Of a stretch of 55,363 nt of DNA, positions 43,052-53,071 are shown in pieces. Origin of the DNA: Flavobacteriales bacterium UBA7519 (lineage in GTDB: Bacteria > Bacteroidota > Bacteroidia > Flavobacteriales > Weeksellaceae); NCBI GenBank assembly GCA_002476905.1, contig DLND01000106.1:1-55363 (forward strand), in the 5' to 3' direction. Position numbers and translations under genes: made by a program. Numbering within the stretch: position 1 is the stretch's first letter; each line of letters begins with the position of its first letter. The notes under the pieces are model-generated. The model was not told the origin of the DNA, did no database searches, and saw only the letters and a list, made by a program, of their open reading frames with translations.

Positions 43052-45160
43052 TTATTTTACAGTTTTAGAAATATTCTCCTTAGATTCTTTTATTTTTGTT
43101 TTTGTTTCTTTCACAGTTTTTTTAACATCTTCTACAATCTTCTTCACTTTATCAACATTAATACTGACCAAAGTCTTTTTTAAACCGTCTTCTATGCCTT
43201 TCCAGAATAGGTTAAAGAAAGATCTTTCCTTGTTTCTTTCCACATATACATCAACAGATTCCGGAAATTGTTTAGAATCTTTTCTTACAATCAGATTAAC
43301 AACTGCTGACAAAAATTTTTTCTTCTCCTTGGTTTTTTGATCCAACACATTCACTTTTAGATCTTTGTGAGCGATTCGGAATTTCCCGTTCATAAGATCG
43401 TTATTCCCTTTAAAATCAAAATTAAGACTGGTAATTAATCCTGTTGCCGTAATATTCATGTAAGGTTTGATAAAAGGATTGATATCATTAGCCGGGAGAT
43501 TATTGATGTAACCTGAAATGGTAAACTGATCGTGTAAATTGGCAGTGTCGAAATTCCAATTCACCTTCATTGGTGATACCTCCATAAATTGACAGTTGAT
43601 CGCAATCGGAACTTTTGTGTCGGCTCCTTTTTTCTTATTAGAGTTTAGATTTCTGACATTCATATTAAAATTAGAAAAGATAACTTTTCCTGGTCCATTT
43701 GCGTCTGGCTTGTCTTCTTCGTACACCAATCTGGAGTTGATAAGATTAAGATTATCAACCAACAAAGGGAATTTAATATTTCTAAGCATTTTAGAATAAA
43801 GCAATTTTTCTTTCGGATTGTCCTTCGGGATTTTGCTTCGGAAAATGTTCGCATCTACCTCATTGAGCTTTATATTTTTAATGTGAATGTCTGGTTGGTC
43901 TTTGTCATAGCTCCATTTTAAACCAAGAAACTGAATCCTGCTAGCAGAGATATCAAACAAATCGTTTTCCATCGGAATCATCTTTACAAATTCTGATCTG
44001 GAATATTTTGGATTCAAGTTAAAAAACTTACAATCAATGTTTTCCGGAGTTATACCGAAGCTTGCCAAATCAATCGTGTAATACTTTCCGGCATCATAAA
44101 AAAGCTGATTTCCGGTCAGTTTATAATCCTGATAAGAAAATGGTATTTTATTTTTTGACGTTTCGGAATCCATCAGAAAATTTCTGACATTAGCGTTAAA
44201 CTTAGCAATAGAAAAAGAGCGTGCTCCAGTAGCTTTCAAAATAGATAATTTTCCATCAATCACATCAACATTCTGGAAATCAAGATCAAATTCAGCTTTC
44301 TTTTTATTGGTTTTAATCACTTTGCTATCTCTGTTCTGAATAACAAACTCTGGGCTTTGCAGGATTGCATTTTTCAGACTGAGTTTTGTTTTGCTGAATA
44401 TAAGCTTTTCAAAAACCAGCTGCTTGCTTTTGATCTGGAAAAGGCTTTTTTGGCTTTTGAAGTTTTTTTCCCAATTTTTGAAATCAAGAATAGATTTTAA
44501 GACAAAATCAGATACATCCAGTTTTCCGTCCTTTGTTCTAATAGATGTTGCGGTAACTGAATAAACTTTTCCGAGCCGGACAAAGAAATTTTTTGCAGTA
44601 ATTTCATAACTGTCTAAGGCAAAAGGCAACTCATCCTGATTTTCATTAAGACTCAGATTTTTAATATTAAGATTGAGATCTTTAGCGGAAAACAACTGGC
44701 TTTGATCCGACTTTTTTATCTCAAGATTGCCATTATCTATCTCAATATTTTTTATTGTAAAGGGAAGGGGCTCTTTTTCGGAAGATTTATTTTTTTGTTC
44801 AGCAAGTCTGATAATAATGTTAGGTTTAATAAGCTTTACAGAACTAGCTTCCAGCCTTTTATTTTTAAGAAATTCTATAACGCCTAATCTGCTGATATTG
44901 ATACCACCCAGCGAGCCATGCAACATTGCAACTTGAGTATTATTTGGCTGTTTTGTTCTTATGATGATATCATCTGCAGCAATATTTCCGCTCAAGATTT
45001 CAACATTCAAAGATTTGTAGGTAATATGATAAGGTGTTTTGTTTTTAAGATAGTCCGGAAGTTTATACTTCAGCCAAAGACTTAAACCGATATTGGCAAC
45101 TACAGTTAATGTTAAAAGACTTCCTAAGACAATGAGTGAAATTTTTAGAGTTTTTTTCAT
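43052..45160 (-). CDS. Large AsmA-like (DUF748-type) membrane-anchored periplasmic protein
   Basis: A 702-residue protein with one N-terminal membrane anchor (ISLIVLGSLLTLTVVANIGL) and a long periplasmic part. It is built from repeated short beta-strand units such as LPFTIKNIEIDNGNLEIKKS and FPLLVDNLNLINSRLVYEED. Their pattern, strands ending in I-x-x-x-x-L/V with N-G-x-L/I turns, is that of AsmA/TamB/DUF748 bridge-like proteins. The C-terminus is a lysine-rich helix (KKIVEDVKKTVKETKTKIKE). These proteins are linked to lipid movement or outer-membrane assembly. A function in this strain is inference only. Confidence 0.72.
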   Translation of the reverse strand: MKKTLKISLIVLGSLLTLTVVANIGLSLWLKYKLPDYLKNKTPYHITYKSLNVEILSGNIAADDIIIRTKQPNNTQVAMLHGSLGGINISRLGVIEFLKNKRLEASSVKLIKPNIIIRLAEQKNKSSEKEPLPFTIKNIEIDNGNLEIKKSDQSQLFSAKDLNLNIKNLSLNENQDELPFALDSYEITAKNFFVRLGKVYSVTATSIRTKDGKLDVSDFVLKSILDFKNWEKNFKSQKSLFQIKSKQLVFEKLIFSKTKLSLKNAILQSPEFVIQNRDSKVIKTNKKKAEFDLDFQNVDVIDGKLSILKATGARSFSIAKFNANVRNFLMDSETSKNKIPFSYQDYKLTGNQLFYDAGKYYTIDLASFGITPENIDCKFFNLNPKYSRSEFVKMIPMENDLFDISASRIQFLGLKWSYDKDQPDIHIKNIKLNEVDANIFRSKIPKDNPKEKLLYSKMLRNIKFPLLVDNLNLINSRLVYEEDKPDANGPGKVIFSNFNMNVRNLNSNKKKGADTKVPIAINCQFMEVSPMKVNWNFDTANLHDQFTISGYINNLPANDINPFIKPYMNITATGLITSLNFDFKGNNDLMNGKFRIAHKDLKVNVLDQKTKEKKKFLSAVVNLIVRKDSKQFPESVDVYVERNKERSFFNLFWKGIEDGLKKTLVSINVDKVKKIVEDVKKTVKETKTKIKESKENISKTVK

Positions 45161-45203
45161 CTGTTTATTAATTATTTACTGACTACTAAAAACCGTTCCA
45201 ATT

Positions 45204-45995
45204 TTACACCACTAATTCTACCACATAACCTTCGTGGCCACGTACATTGATGAAGTCTCCGCCTTCAAAATAAAGATATTGCCCTTTGATTCCTTTAAGA
45301 ACTCCACTGAACTCTGGCTTTTTATCTAATGTAAATACATTGATTTTCTCAGGCTTTTCATAAGGAAAATCCAATCTTATCACATTATCTTCGGTTACTG
45401 CAAACTTCTTGAAATCATTAGGAAAATATTCGGCAACTTTATTTCGAAAATCAATCAAGTCCAGTGTATCTTCATAATCATCCTGAAGCATTTTTTTTGG
45501 ATTGGTTTTATCAGCAATATGTTTTTTCAGCTCTACCTCTATCATTCCGGCTTCGTAACGGTTTTCTGTAACCGCTATTGGCAAAGCGAAAGTTGCACCT
45601 TGGTCAATCCATCTTGTTGGGATTTGAGATTCTCTTGTCACGCCAACCTTCACATCACCTGTGTAAGCGAGATAAACAATATGTGGCACCAGCTGAATTT
45701 CTTTTTCCACATCCAAATCCCTTTCTGCAATACCAAGATGGGCGGTAGATAATTCCGGGCGGATAATGGTATCACTAGCATAGGGACTTTCAAAAAAACA
45801 TTTTTTGCAAAATCCCATTCTGTAGATCTTCTCATCACTACCACAGTTCACACATTGATAGCCAATATGCTTTATATAGATGTTTTTTCCAAAAAGCTGA
45901 TTCATATTAATGAGATCATTTTTCAGGTTCAGGTAATATTGGATTGGTTTTCCGTTTTGGGAAATCATTTTTAGGATCTGTCCGGAGAATTGCAT
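45204..45995 (-). CDS. DUF2797 family protein with zinc-binding cysteines
   Basis: A 263-residue soluble protein. Around residue 48 it has CVNCGSDEKIYRMGFCKKC, a C-x2-C...C-x2-C zinc finger. HIVYLAYTGDVKVGVTRESQ then looks like the core strand pair of a GIY-YIG-related fold, followed by PTRWIDQGATFALPIA. These features define DUF2797. The function is not established; I know of no catalytic demonstration. It is separated from the AsmA-like gene by 43 bases and may be co-transcribed with it. Confidence 0.75.
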   Translation of the reverse strand: MQFSGQILKMISQNGKPIQYYLNLKNDLINMNQLFGKNIYIKHIGYQCVNCGSDEKIYRMGFCKKCFFESPYASDTIIRPELSTAHLGIAERDLDVEKEIQLVPHIVYLAYTGDVKVGVTRESQIPTRWIDQGATFALPIAVTENRYEAGMIEVELKKHIADKTNPKKMLQDDYEDTLDLIDFRNKVAEYFPNDFKKFAVTEDNVIRLDFPYEKPEKINVFTLDKKPEFSGVLKGIKGQYLYFEGGDFINVRGHEGYVVELVV

Positions 45996-46169
45996 CTGTT
46001 TCTTAATTTCAAAGTTTAAAAATAGGCATTTTCAATCAAATACTTTTTATGACTAACCTATATTGGATTATAAAAATAATTATTTACGACACATTTCAAA
46101 TTCAAAAGAATCTCCTTATAAGGGATTTTCTTTTGTTTAATTCTTATCTTCGCATCAAAACAATAAATT

Positions 46170-47207
46170 ATGAACTATCTGATAACTGGGGGAAGCGGAT
46201 TTATCGGTTCACATCTGGTAGAAAACCTGTTGAAAAGTGGACATTCTGTCATTAACATTGACAATTTTGATAATTTTTATGATTACAGGATAAAAATCAG
46301 AAATACATTAGATTCAACAGGACATACTTCATCTTTTAAGTTCACGAATAAAGAAGACGATATTAACCTAGTAATAAACACCTCCAAATCTGAAAACTAC
46401 AAACTCTACTATCAAGATATAAAAGACAAGGACGGTCTCAAAACCATATTTAAAAATCACAAAATTGACTTTATTATTCACCTTGCAGCTCTTGCGGGTG
46501 TGCGTCCATCTATAGAGAATCCTTTGGATTACGAAGCGGTTAATATCCGTGGTACCCAGAACCTTTGGGAACTTTGTAAAGATTTTGATATCCATAAATT
46601 TATTTATGCATCATCATCAAGTGTTTACGGAAATAGTGATAAAGTTCCTTTTTCGGAAACGGATAATGTGGACAGACCTATCTCACCTTACGCTGCAACT
46701 AAGAAAGCGGGTGAATTATTAGGTCACGTTTATCATCATCTTTATCATATTGATATGATACATCTTCGGTTTTTTACGGTTTACGGGCCAAGACAAAGAC
46801 CAGACCTAGCCATTCATAAGTTTACAAAATTAATCCTTGATGATGCTGAAATTCCTTTTTACGGAAACGGATCTACAGCCCGAGATTATACCTATATTGA
46901 TGATATTATAGATGGTATTCTGAAATCTGTACTCTATCTGGAAAGCAGGGAAAAAGTGTATGAAATAATCAATCTGGGCGAAAATGAAGTGGTAACCTTG
47001 TCAGAAATGCTATCAGAATTAGAAAAAGCCCTGGGCAAATCTGCCAATAAAAAAATCTTGCCGATGCAGGCAGGTGACGTCCTGAAAACCAATGCGGATA
47101 TCACAAAAGCCAAAACGCTCATTGGATACAAACCAACTACAAACTTCCAAAATGGCATAAAAAAATTTGTGGAATGGTTTTTGGGAAACCGCATAAATAA
47201 TAGCTGA
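46170..47207 (+). CDS. UDP-glucuronate 4-epimerase-like SDR
   Basis: A 345-residue extended SDR. NAD loop GGSGFIGSHLVE near residue 7-18, HLAALAGVRPSIENP near residue 104, catalytic YASSSSVYGNS and Y-x3-K in PYAATKKAGE. LRFFTVYGPRQRPDLAIHKF is diagnostic for the UDP-glucuronate 4-epimerase (CapI/LspL) group, which makes UDP-GalA. The gene stands alone, away from the polysaccharide locus, without a UDP-glucose dehydrogenase next to it. A role in lipopolysaccharide core or another glycan is possible. A weak -7-like TATCTTCG lies 17 bases before its start. Confidence 0.88.
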   Translation: MNYLITGGSGFIGSHLVENLLKSGHSVINIDNFDNFYDYRIKIRNTLDSTGHTSSFKFTNKEDDINLVINTSKSENYKLYYQDIKDKDGLKTIFKNHKIDFIIHLAALAGVRPSIENPLDYEAVNIRGTQNLWELCKDFDIHKFIYASSSSVYGNSDKVPFSETDNVDRPISPYAATKKAGELLGHVYHHLYHIDMIHLRFFTVYGPRQRPDLAIHKFTKLILDDAEIPFYGNGSTARDYTYIDDIIDGILKSVLYLESREKVYEIINLGENEVVTLSEMLSELEKALGKSANKKILPMQAGDVLKTNADITKAKTLIGYKPTTNFQNGIKKFVEWFLGNRINNS

Positions 47208-47294
47208 TGTCAGACAGATCTAGAGTAAATCAAAATGATTATTAAATATTATTGAAAATCAGCAGAAATATATACAAAATATCACCTAATTTTT

Positions 47295-47302
47295 TACTTT
47301 TG
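47295..47302 (+). promoter_or_regulatory. -7 promoter element for the DUF2795-secA unit
   Basis: TACTTTTG followed by C lies 14 bases before the DUF2795 ATG and matches TAnnTTTG. Confidence 0.45.
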
Positions 47303-47316
47303 CAAAAATTTAAATT

Positions 47317-47538
47317 ATGTATTGGACATTAGAATTAGCATCATATCTAAGTGACGCACCTTGGCCGATGACCAAGGCAGAATTAATCGATTACGCAATC
47401 AGAACAGGAGCACCTATGGAAGTGGTGGAAAACCTGCAGGCCATAGAGGATGAGGGAGAGATATACGATTCCATAGAAGAAGTATGGTCAGACTATCCAA
47501 CGGACGAAGATTTCCTTTGGAACGAAGACGAATATTAA
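47317..47538 (+). CDS. DUF2795 domain protein
   Basis: A 73-residue acidic protein, YWTLELASYLSDAPWPMTKA at the start and EVVENLQAIEDEGEIYDSIE in the middle. It belongs to the small DUF2795 family (the same domain occurs in actinobacteria). In Bacteroidetes it is regularly found just upstream of secA. No function is known to me. The calculated composition is strongly negative at the C-terminus (DYPTDEDFLWNEDEY). Confidence 0.8.
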   Translation: MYWTLELASYLSDAPWPMTKAELIDYAIRTGAPMEVVENLQAIEDEGEIYDSIEEVWSDYPTDEDFLWNEDEY

Positions 47539-47546
47539 GATAGCAC

Positions 47547-47621
47547 TTGGCTAATGGCTTCGTGCTATTGGCTTTTTATAAATACAATTATTAATGCGAT
47601 TAGCCGCACGCTAATTGCCAA
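47547..47621. repeat. Imperfect inverted repeat between DUF2795 and secA
   Basis: A 26-base left arm (47547-47572) matches the reverse complement of the right arm (47596-47621) at 18 of 26 positions by hand alignment. Each arm is itself a partial palindrome (ATAGCAC...GTGCTAT from 47540 and ATTAGC...GCTAAT). GGCTTTTTAT after the first arm could act as a terminator. It may be a member of a dispersed intergenic repeat family. Confidence 0.5.
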
Positions 47622-47632
47622 AAGCTGAATAA

Positions 47633-50600
47633 ATGAGTTTTTTAAATACAGTTCTTAAAAGTTTTTTGGGAGACAAAAATGCAAAAGATCTAAAAGAAGT
47701 AAAAAAAGTTGTCGCAAAAATTAAAGCAGCAGAACCAAACATCCAGACATTGACAGATGATGGATTGCGAGAAAAAACAGCAGAATTCAAAGAGAAAATC
47801 AAATCTGCCACTGCTAAATTCACTTCCCAAATTGACGAATTAAAAGAGCAGATTAAAAACTCGACCAACGTAGATGAAAAAGAAGCTCTTTTTGGCAAAA
47901 TAGAATCTCTGAAAAAAGATTCTTACCAAGTGGAGGAAAAAGTTCTTAATGAGATCCTTCCGGAGGCATTTGCTTTGGTCAAGGAAACTTCCAGACGTCT
48001 TGCTCAGAACGGCGAAATCCGTGTAACTGCTACAGACAGAGATAGAGAACTTGCTTCGTACAAAGACTTTGTTTCGATAGAAGGAGAAACTGCGGTCTGG
48101 AAAAACAGCTGGGATGCAGCCGGAACGCCGGTGGTGTGGGATATGGTTCACTATGATACACAGTTTATAGGTGGTGCCGTTCTGCACTCAGGAAAAATTG
48201 CCGAGATGGCAACCGGTGAAGGTAAAACCCTTGTAGGTACCCTTCCGATTTATCTTAATGCCCTTCCGGGACGTGGTGTACACGTTGTAACCGTGAACGA
48301 TTATCTAGCAAAAAGAGACTCGGCGTGGATGGGTCCATTGTATGAGTTCCATGGATTGACCATAGATTGTATTGATAATCACCAGCCTAACTCAGACGCC
48401 AGAAGAAAAGCCTATCAGGCAAGCATTACGTACGGAACCAATAACGAATTTGGTTTTGATTACCTGAGAGATAATATGGTAACCAATCCAACCGAACTTG
48501 TTCAGGGTGAATTGAATTTTGCCATTGTCGATGAGGTGGATTCTGTATTGATCGATGACGCTAGAACGCCATTGATTATTTCCGGACCTGTTCCTCAAGG
48601 TGACAGACAGGAGTTTGATGTGCTTAAACCTTCCATCGACAGAATTGTAGAAGTTCAGAAAAAAACGGTTTCTGCAATTTTCAACGAAGCTAAAAAACTC
48701 ATTGCCAACGGTAATACTAAAGAAGGAGGATTCAAATTACTCCAAGCCTATAGAGGTCTGCCAAAAAATAGACAATTGATCAAGTTCCTGTCAGAAAGCG
48801 GAAACCGCGCATTGCTTCAGAAAGTTGAAGGTCAATATATGGCAGATAATAACCGCGATATGCCAATTGTGGATAAAGACCTTTATTTCGTTATTGATGA
48901 GAAGAACAATCAAATCGATTTAACTGACAAAGGTGTAGAATATATGTCAGCGGGTAATGAAGACCAAAACTTCTTCGTTCTTCCAGACATTGCTACAGAA
49001 ATTGCAGAACTTGAAAAGAAAAATCTTTCTAAAGAAGAAGAGTTTGCAGCGAAAGAAGAACTATACAGAGATTTCGCAGTAAAATCCGAGCGTGTTCATA
49101 CGATGAATCAGTTGCTAAAGGCTTATACATTATTCGAAAAAGATGATGAATATGTGGTAATTGATGGTGAAGTAAAAATCGTAGATGAGCAAACAGGTCG
49201 TATCATGGAAGGACGTCGTTATTCAGACGGACTTCATCAGGCAATTGAAGCCAAGGAAAATGTAAAGATTGAAGCAGCAACTCAGACCTTCGCTACGATT
49301 ACTTTACAGAACTATTTCCGAATGTATAACAAACTGGCCGGTATGACCGGAACGGCGGAAACCGAAGCAGGAGAATTCTGGCAGATTTACAAATTGGACG
49401 TTGTGGTAATCCCTACCAACCGACCAATCCAGAGGGATGACAGACAAGATTTGGTTTACAAAACCAACCGTGAAAAATACAATGCAGTAATAGAAGAAAT
49501 CGAGAAGCTTACCGCTGCAGGAAGACCTGTTTTGGTTGGTACTACTTCAGTGGAGATTTCTCAATTGCTTTCAAGAGCTTTACAGTTAAGAAAAATTCAG
49601 CACCAAGTTCTGAATGCGAAACTTCACAAAAAAGAAGCGGAGATTGTAGCCGGAGCAGGTGGACCAGGCGTTGTGACGATTGCAACCAATATGGCTGGTA
49701 GAGGTACCGATATCAAGCTAAAACCGGAAGTGAAAGAAGCAGGTGGACTGGCCATCATTGGTACAGAAAGACATGATTCCCGCCGTGTGGACAGACAGCT
49801 AAGAGGTAGGGCTGGCCGACAAGGAGATCCGGGAAGTTCTCAGTTTTACGTTTCTTTGGAAGATAATCTGATGCGTCTTTTCGGTTCCGAGAGAATCGCT
49901 AAGATGATGGACAGAATGGGTCATAAAGAAGGTGAAGTGATTCAGCATTCTATGATTTCTAAGTCTATCGAGAGAGCTCAGAAAAAAGTTGAAGAAAACA
50001 ACTTTGGTGTCAGAAAAAGACTGTTGGAGTATGATGATGTCATGAATAAGCAGCGTGATGTGATCTATAAAAGAAGAAAGAACGCCTTATTTGGAGATCA
50101 CTTGAAGTATGACATCGTGAATATGATTTACGACACTGCTGCATCCATAGTTACAAAAACCAAAGCTACAGGAAATTATAAAGATTTCGAATTTGAGATC
50201 ATCAAACATTTCACAATGGAAGCGCCTGTGACTGAATCAGAATTTGCAAGTAAGCAGATTCCCGCACTAACAGATATCGTATTTAAAAAAGCTAAAGAAG
50301 ATTATGATCTGAGATTAAATCTTTTGAAAGAGAAAGCGTATCCAATCATTGAGAATGTGTATCTGAACCAAGGTTCTATGTTCAAGATGATACAAGTTCC
50401 TTTCACAGATGGAACTAAAACAATGACCATTGTTACAGATCTTAAAGAAGCATATGAAACCAAGTGTGAGTCCTTGATTACAGATTTTGAAAAGAATATT
50501 TCATTGGCAATCATTGATGAAAACTGGAAAACACACCTAAGAGAGATGGATGATCTAAGACGTTCTTCTCAAGGTGCAGTTTATGAGCAAAAAGACCCGT

Positions 50601-50704
50601 TGGTGATTTACAAACAAGAGTCTTTCTATCTGTTTAGTGAAATGGTGGATCAGGTAAATAAAGAGATCGTTTCTTTCTTATATAAAGGTGAGATTCCTGC
50701 ATAA
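47633..50704 (+). CDS. secA: Preprotein translocase ATPase SecA
   Basis: A 1023-residue motor protein that drives Sec-dependent export with SecYEG. Walker A lies in [16 protein letters not shown] near residue 193-208. [28 protein letters not shown] and [20 protein letters not shown] follow. [10 protein letters not shown] and [15 protein letters not shown] form the second helicase half. It is about 120 residues longer than E. coli SecA, with an insertion around residues 330-450 as in other Bacteroidetes. It ends [11 protein letters not shown] without the cysteine-rich zinc tail found in many SecA proteins. Confidence 0.97.
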   Translation: MSFLNTVLKSFLGDKNAKDLKEVKKVVAKIKAAEPNIQTLTDDGLREKTAEFKEKIKSATAKFTSQIDELKEQIKNSTNVDEKEALFGKIESLKKDSYQVEEKVLNEILPEAFALVKETSRRLAQNGEIRVTATDRDRELASYKDFVSIEGETAVWKNSWDAAGTPVVWDMVHYDTQFIGGAVLHSGKIAEMATGEGKTLVGTLPIYLNALPGRGVHVVTVNDYLAKRDSAWMGPLYEFHGLTIDCIDNHQPNSDARRKAYQASITYGTNNEFGFDYLRDNMVTNPTELVQGELNFAIVDEVDSVLIDDARTPLIISGPVPQGDRQEFDVLKPSIDRIVEVQKKTVSAIFNEAKKLIANGNTKEGGFKLLQAYRGLPKNRQLIKFLSESGNRALLQKVEGQYMADNNRDMPIVDKDLYFVIDEKNNQIDLTDKGVEYMSAGNEDQNFFVLPDIATEIAELEKKNLSKEEEFAAKEELYRDFAVKSERVHTMNQLLKAYTLFEKDDEYVVIDGEVKIVDEQTGRIMEGRRYSDGLHQAIEAKENVKIEAATQTFATITLQNYFRMYNKLAGMTGTAETEAGEFWQIYKLDVVVIPTNRPIQRDDRQDLVYKTNREKYNAVIEEIEKLTAAGRPVLVGTTSVEISQLLSRALQLRKIQHQVLNAKLHKKEAEIVAGAGGPGVVTIATNMAGRGTDIKLKPEVKEAGGLAIIGTERHDSRRVDRQLRGRAGRQGDPGSSQFYVSLEDNLMRLFGSERIAKMMDRMGHKEGEVIQHSMISKSIERAQKKVEENNFGVRKRLLEYDDVMNKQRDVIYKRRKNALFGDHLKYDIVNMIYDTAASIVTKTKATGNYKDFEFEIIKHFTMEAPVTESEFASKQIPALTDIVFKKAKEDYDLRLNLLKEKAYPIIENVYLNQGSMFKMIQVPFTDGTKTMTIVTDLKEAYETKCESLITDFEKNISLAIIDENWKTHLREMDDLRRSSQGAVYEQKDPLVIYKQESFYLFSEMVDQVNKEIVSFLYKGEIPA

Positions 50705-50730
50705 CCGTTATTAGCAAAATAATGAATCAT

Positions 50731-50762
50731 AATCCTGTTGAGAAATCAGCAGGATTTTTTTT
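50731..50762 (+). terminator. Rho-independent terminator after secA
   Basis: AATCCTGTTG, loop, CAGCAGGATT followed by eight T residues. The stem has at least six perfect pairs (ATCCTG with CAGGAT). Confidence 0.85.
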
Positions 50763-50864
50763 GGAATATTACATGAGTCTACATTATAAAACGATAGTTC
50801 TCTTATTTAAATTATCAGTAAAAATAATTCTCAATAAAATGACAAGAATCAGAATTCAATTTTA

Positions 50865-50881
50865 TTTAGAATAATTAAAAA
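50865..50881. promoter_or_regulatory. Possible Fur-like operator ahead of the siderophore receptor
   Basis: TTTAGAATAATTAAAAA is an imperfect palindrome (six of eight half-site positions pair) lying just upstream of the -7 element of the receptor gene. The location suits iron-dependent repression. The match to a flavobacterial Fur box is my inference. Confidence 0.3.
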
Positions 50882-50884
50882 TAA

Positions 50885-50892
50885 TATATTTG
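50885..50892 (+). promoter_or_regulatory. -7 promoter element for the siderophore receptor
   Basis: TATATTTG followed by CAT lies 15 bases before ATG 50908. The 203-base gap after secA otherwise holds only the terminator and the candidate operator. Confidence 0.5.
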
Positions 50893-50907
50893 CATAAAAT
50901 TAAATAT

Positions 50908-53064
50908 ATGAAGCGAATTATTCTGAGTGTTTTGGTGTTATCATCAACAATGATCTTTGCGCAGGAAAAAGATACTATCAATTCTAAAAAAATAGAAGAA
51001 GTTATCATTGATAAAATGGTAAAAAAATTAGATACTGATTCTTCCAATAAAATGCCGATAAGCTTTATTGAAAACCCACAAGTTTATTCTTCTATAGACC
51101 GAGGGATTTTGGAAAATCAGAATATTTTTACTGTAGATGATGCTTACAGAAATGTAACGGGTTTACAGAAAATGTGGAATCCTACCGGAAGAGCTGGTGA
51201 TGGTGGGTCATTTTTCGTTTTGAGAGGTTTTCCTTCCCAAGCATCTACAAGAAATGGAATGGTTGCGCCCGTAACTTCTACTATTGATGCCATTAATGTT
51301 GAAACGCTGGAGTTTTTGAAAGGCCCTGTGGCAACACTTTATGGAAGTAATGTAGCATCTTACGGCGGACTTATTAACAGAGTGACTAAAAAGCCTGTGA
51401 AGAATTTTTTTGGAGCAGTTTCGGCCTCAGCGGGAAGCTACAATACCTTTAGAGCGACAGCAGATATCAATGCACCAATTACCAAAGACTTGCTTTTTCG
51501 TGTAAATTCAGCTTACACCAATGATGGCAACTTTACTAAACCTGATGCAAAAAATCAATACACTACTTTTGCTCCGAGCCTGACTTGGAATGTGTCAGAA
51601 AAACTGCAAGTGAACCTAGACTACGAGCTATTCCAAAACAGAGTTACAGCTAATCCTTACTTTTTCTATCTTTCCCCAAAGACTTTAAACAATGTTGATA
51701 ATATGAAAGACTTGGAAAAAGTCGCTGGTCTGAGTTATAAAGAGTCTTACACAGGAAAAGACTTGTATATGACAGCTAGAAATTCCAATATTTTCGGGAA
51801 TGTAAAGTGGAAAATCACAGACAACATTACATCCAATACTTATATTAATAACTCCGATTCTTATTCGGACGGTTATAATCCCTATTTTTCAATTTCGTAT
51901 ACCGGAGGACAATATTATGTTACCAGAGCTGACCAATCTACAAACAACAGCAAAAAATCCTGGTTTCAAATACAACAGAACTTCAATTTTAATTATGACT
52001 TTTCCAATGGAATGAAAAACAAAACCGTTGCTGGTTTTGATTATATGAGAACGACAGAAAGATTAAAATATAAGTATCTGAATGGTAGTTTTGATACAAT
52101 AGCTGCTTCAGGTGCAGATTATTCCGGAATGAATGGCAATGCATTGTCTGCACTTTATTCAGATAATAGCAAATTTTCAACTTGGAACTATATCAGGGAT
52201 CTGAACACTTATTCTGGTTACATTTCCAACTTGTTCTCTCCGATAGCCAACCTTCATATAATGGCAGGACTTCGTTATGAAAATAATGATTTCCTAGGAG
52301 GTAAAGTTGGACCAGAAGTTGGTGCCAAAGAGGAAAAGGCGTACAACCAATCTGCATTTTCTCCAAAAGCAGGAATTGTTTACGAAATCGTAAAAGATAG
52401 ATTCTCAGTTTTTGGGAATTACCAAAATTCATTCAAATCAAATGGATATTACACTTCAGACATTGCGGGTAACACCACTTTATCTGACCCCGAGAGAGGT
52501 AATCAGTTCGAGGGCGGTTTAAAAGCAAGCCTCTTTAATAATAGGTTTAATGCGACTGTTTCTTATTATAACATCAAGGTTAAAGATCAATTGCTTGCCA
52601 CTGGAGAGGTTGCAGCAAATGGGAATTCAGTTCAAAAACAAATCGCATCCACACTCAGCAAAGGATTTGAGCTGGAAGTTAATGCATATCTAGTAAAAGG
52701 TTTTTCTTTAGTAGGCGGTTTAGCTTACAACGACACCATCGATCAATCAACAGAAACTAGACCGACCACTGCGGGTTCTTTCTGGAATGCAAATTTCAAC
52801 TTAGCCTACCAATTTGTTGATAGTCGTGTGAAAGGTCTTGGATTCGGACTCGGTGGAAATTATGCCAGTGATAATAATGTTACCGGCAATTTCATTTTAC
52901 CAAAATATTTCGTTTTGAATGTTAATGCGTTTTACGATACGAAAAAATTCAGAATCGGCGTTAAGGTAGACAACTTAACCAGCGAACATTATTGGACGGG
53001 ATACTCCACCGCGAATCCGCAAATGTTAGCAAATTTCTTAGGGACAGTTGCTTATAAATTTTAA
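50908..53064 (+). CDS. TonB-dependent siderophore receptor
   Basis: A 718-residue outer-membrane protein from ATG 50908 (the -7 element overlaps an earlier possible start). The signal peptide is RIILSVLVLSSTMIFAQ. The plug domain (about 40-190) has FTVDDAYRNVTGLQ, FFVLRGFPSQASTRNG and LEFLKGPVATLYGSN, typical of FhuA/FoxA-type ferric-siderophore receptors. The rest is a 22-strand barrel pattern ending LGTVAYKF. It has no N-terminal carboxypeptidase-like or SusC-type domain, so siderophore rather than glycan uptake is likely. A PepSY membrane protein gene follows after seven bases. Confidence 0.92.
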   Translation: MKRIILSVLVLSSTMIFAQEKDTINSKKIEEVIIDKMVKKLDTDSSNKMPISFIENPQVYSSIDRGILENQNIFTVDDAYRNVTGLQKMWNPTGRAGDGGSFFVLRGFPSQASTRNGMVAPVTSTIDAINVETLEFLKGPVATLYGSNVASYGGLINRVTKKPVKNFFGAVSASAGSYNTFRATADINAPITKDLLFRVNSAYTNDGNFTKPDAKNQYTTFAPSLTWNVSEKLQVNLDYELFQNRVTANPYFFYLSPKTLNNVDNMKDLEKVAGLSYKESYTGKDLYMTARNSNIFGNVKWKITDNITSNTYINNSDSYSDGYNPYFSISYTGGQYYVTRADQSTNNSKKSWFQIQQNFNFNYDFSNGMKNKTVAGFDYMRTTERLKYKYLNGSFDTIAASGADYSGMNGNALSALYSDNSKFSTWNYIRDLNTYSGYISNLFSPIANLHIMAGLRYENNDFLGGKVGPEVGAKEEKAYNQSAFSPKAGIVYEIVKDRFSVFGNYQNSFKSNGYYTSDIAGNTTLSDPERGNQFEGGLKASLFNNRFNATVSYYNIKVKDQLLATGEVAANGNSVQKQIASTLSKGFELEVNAYLVKGFSLVGGLAYNDTIDQSTETRPTTAGSFWNANFNLAYQFVDSRVKGLGFGLGGNYASDNNVTGNFILPKYFVLNVNAFYDTKKFRIGVKVDNLTSEHYWTGYSTANPQMLANFLGTVAYKF

Positions 53065-53071
53065 CTCATTT

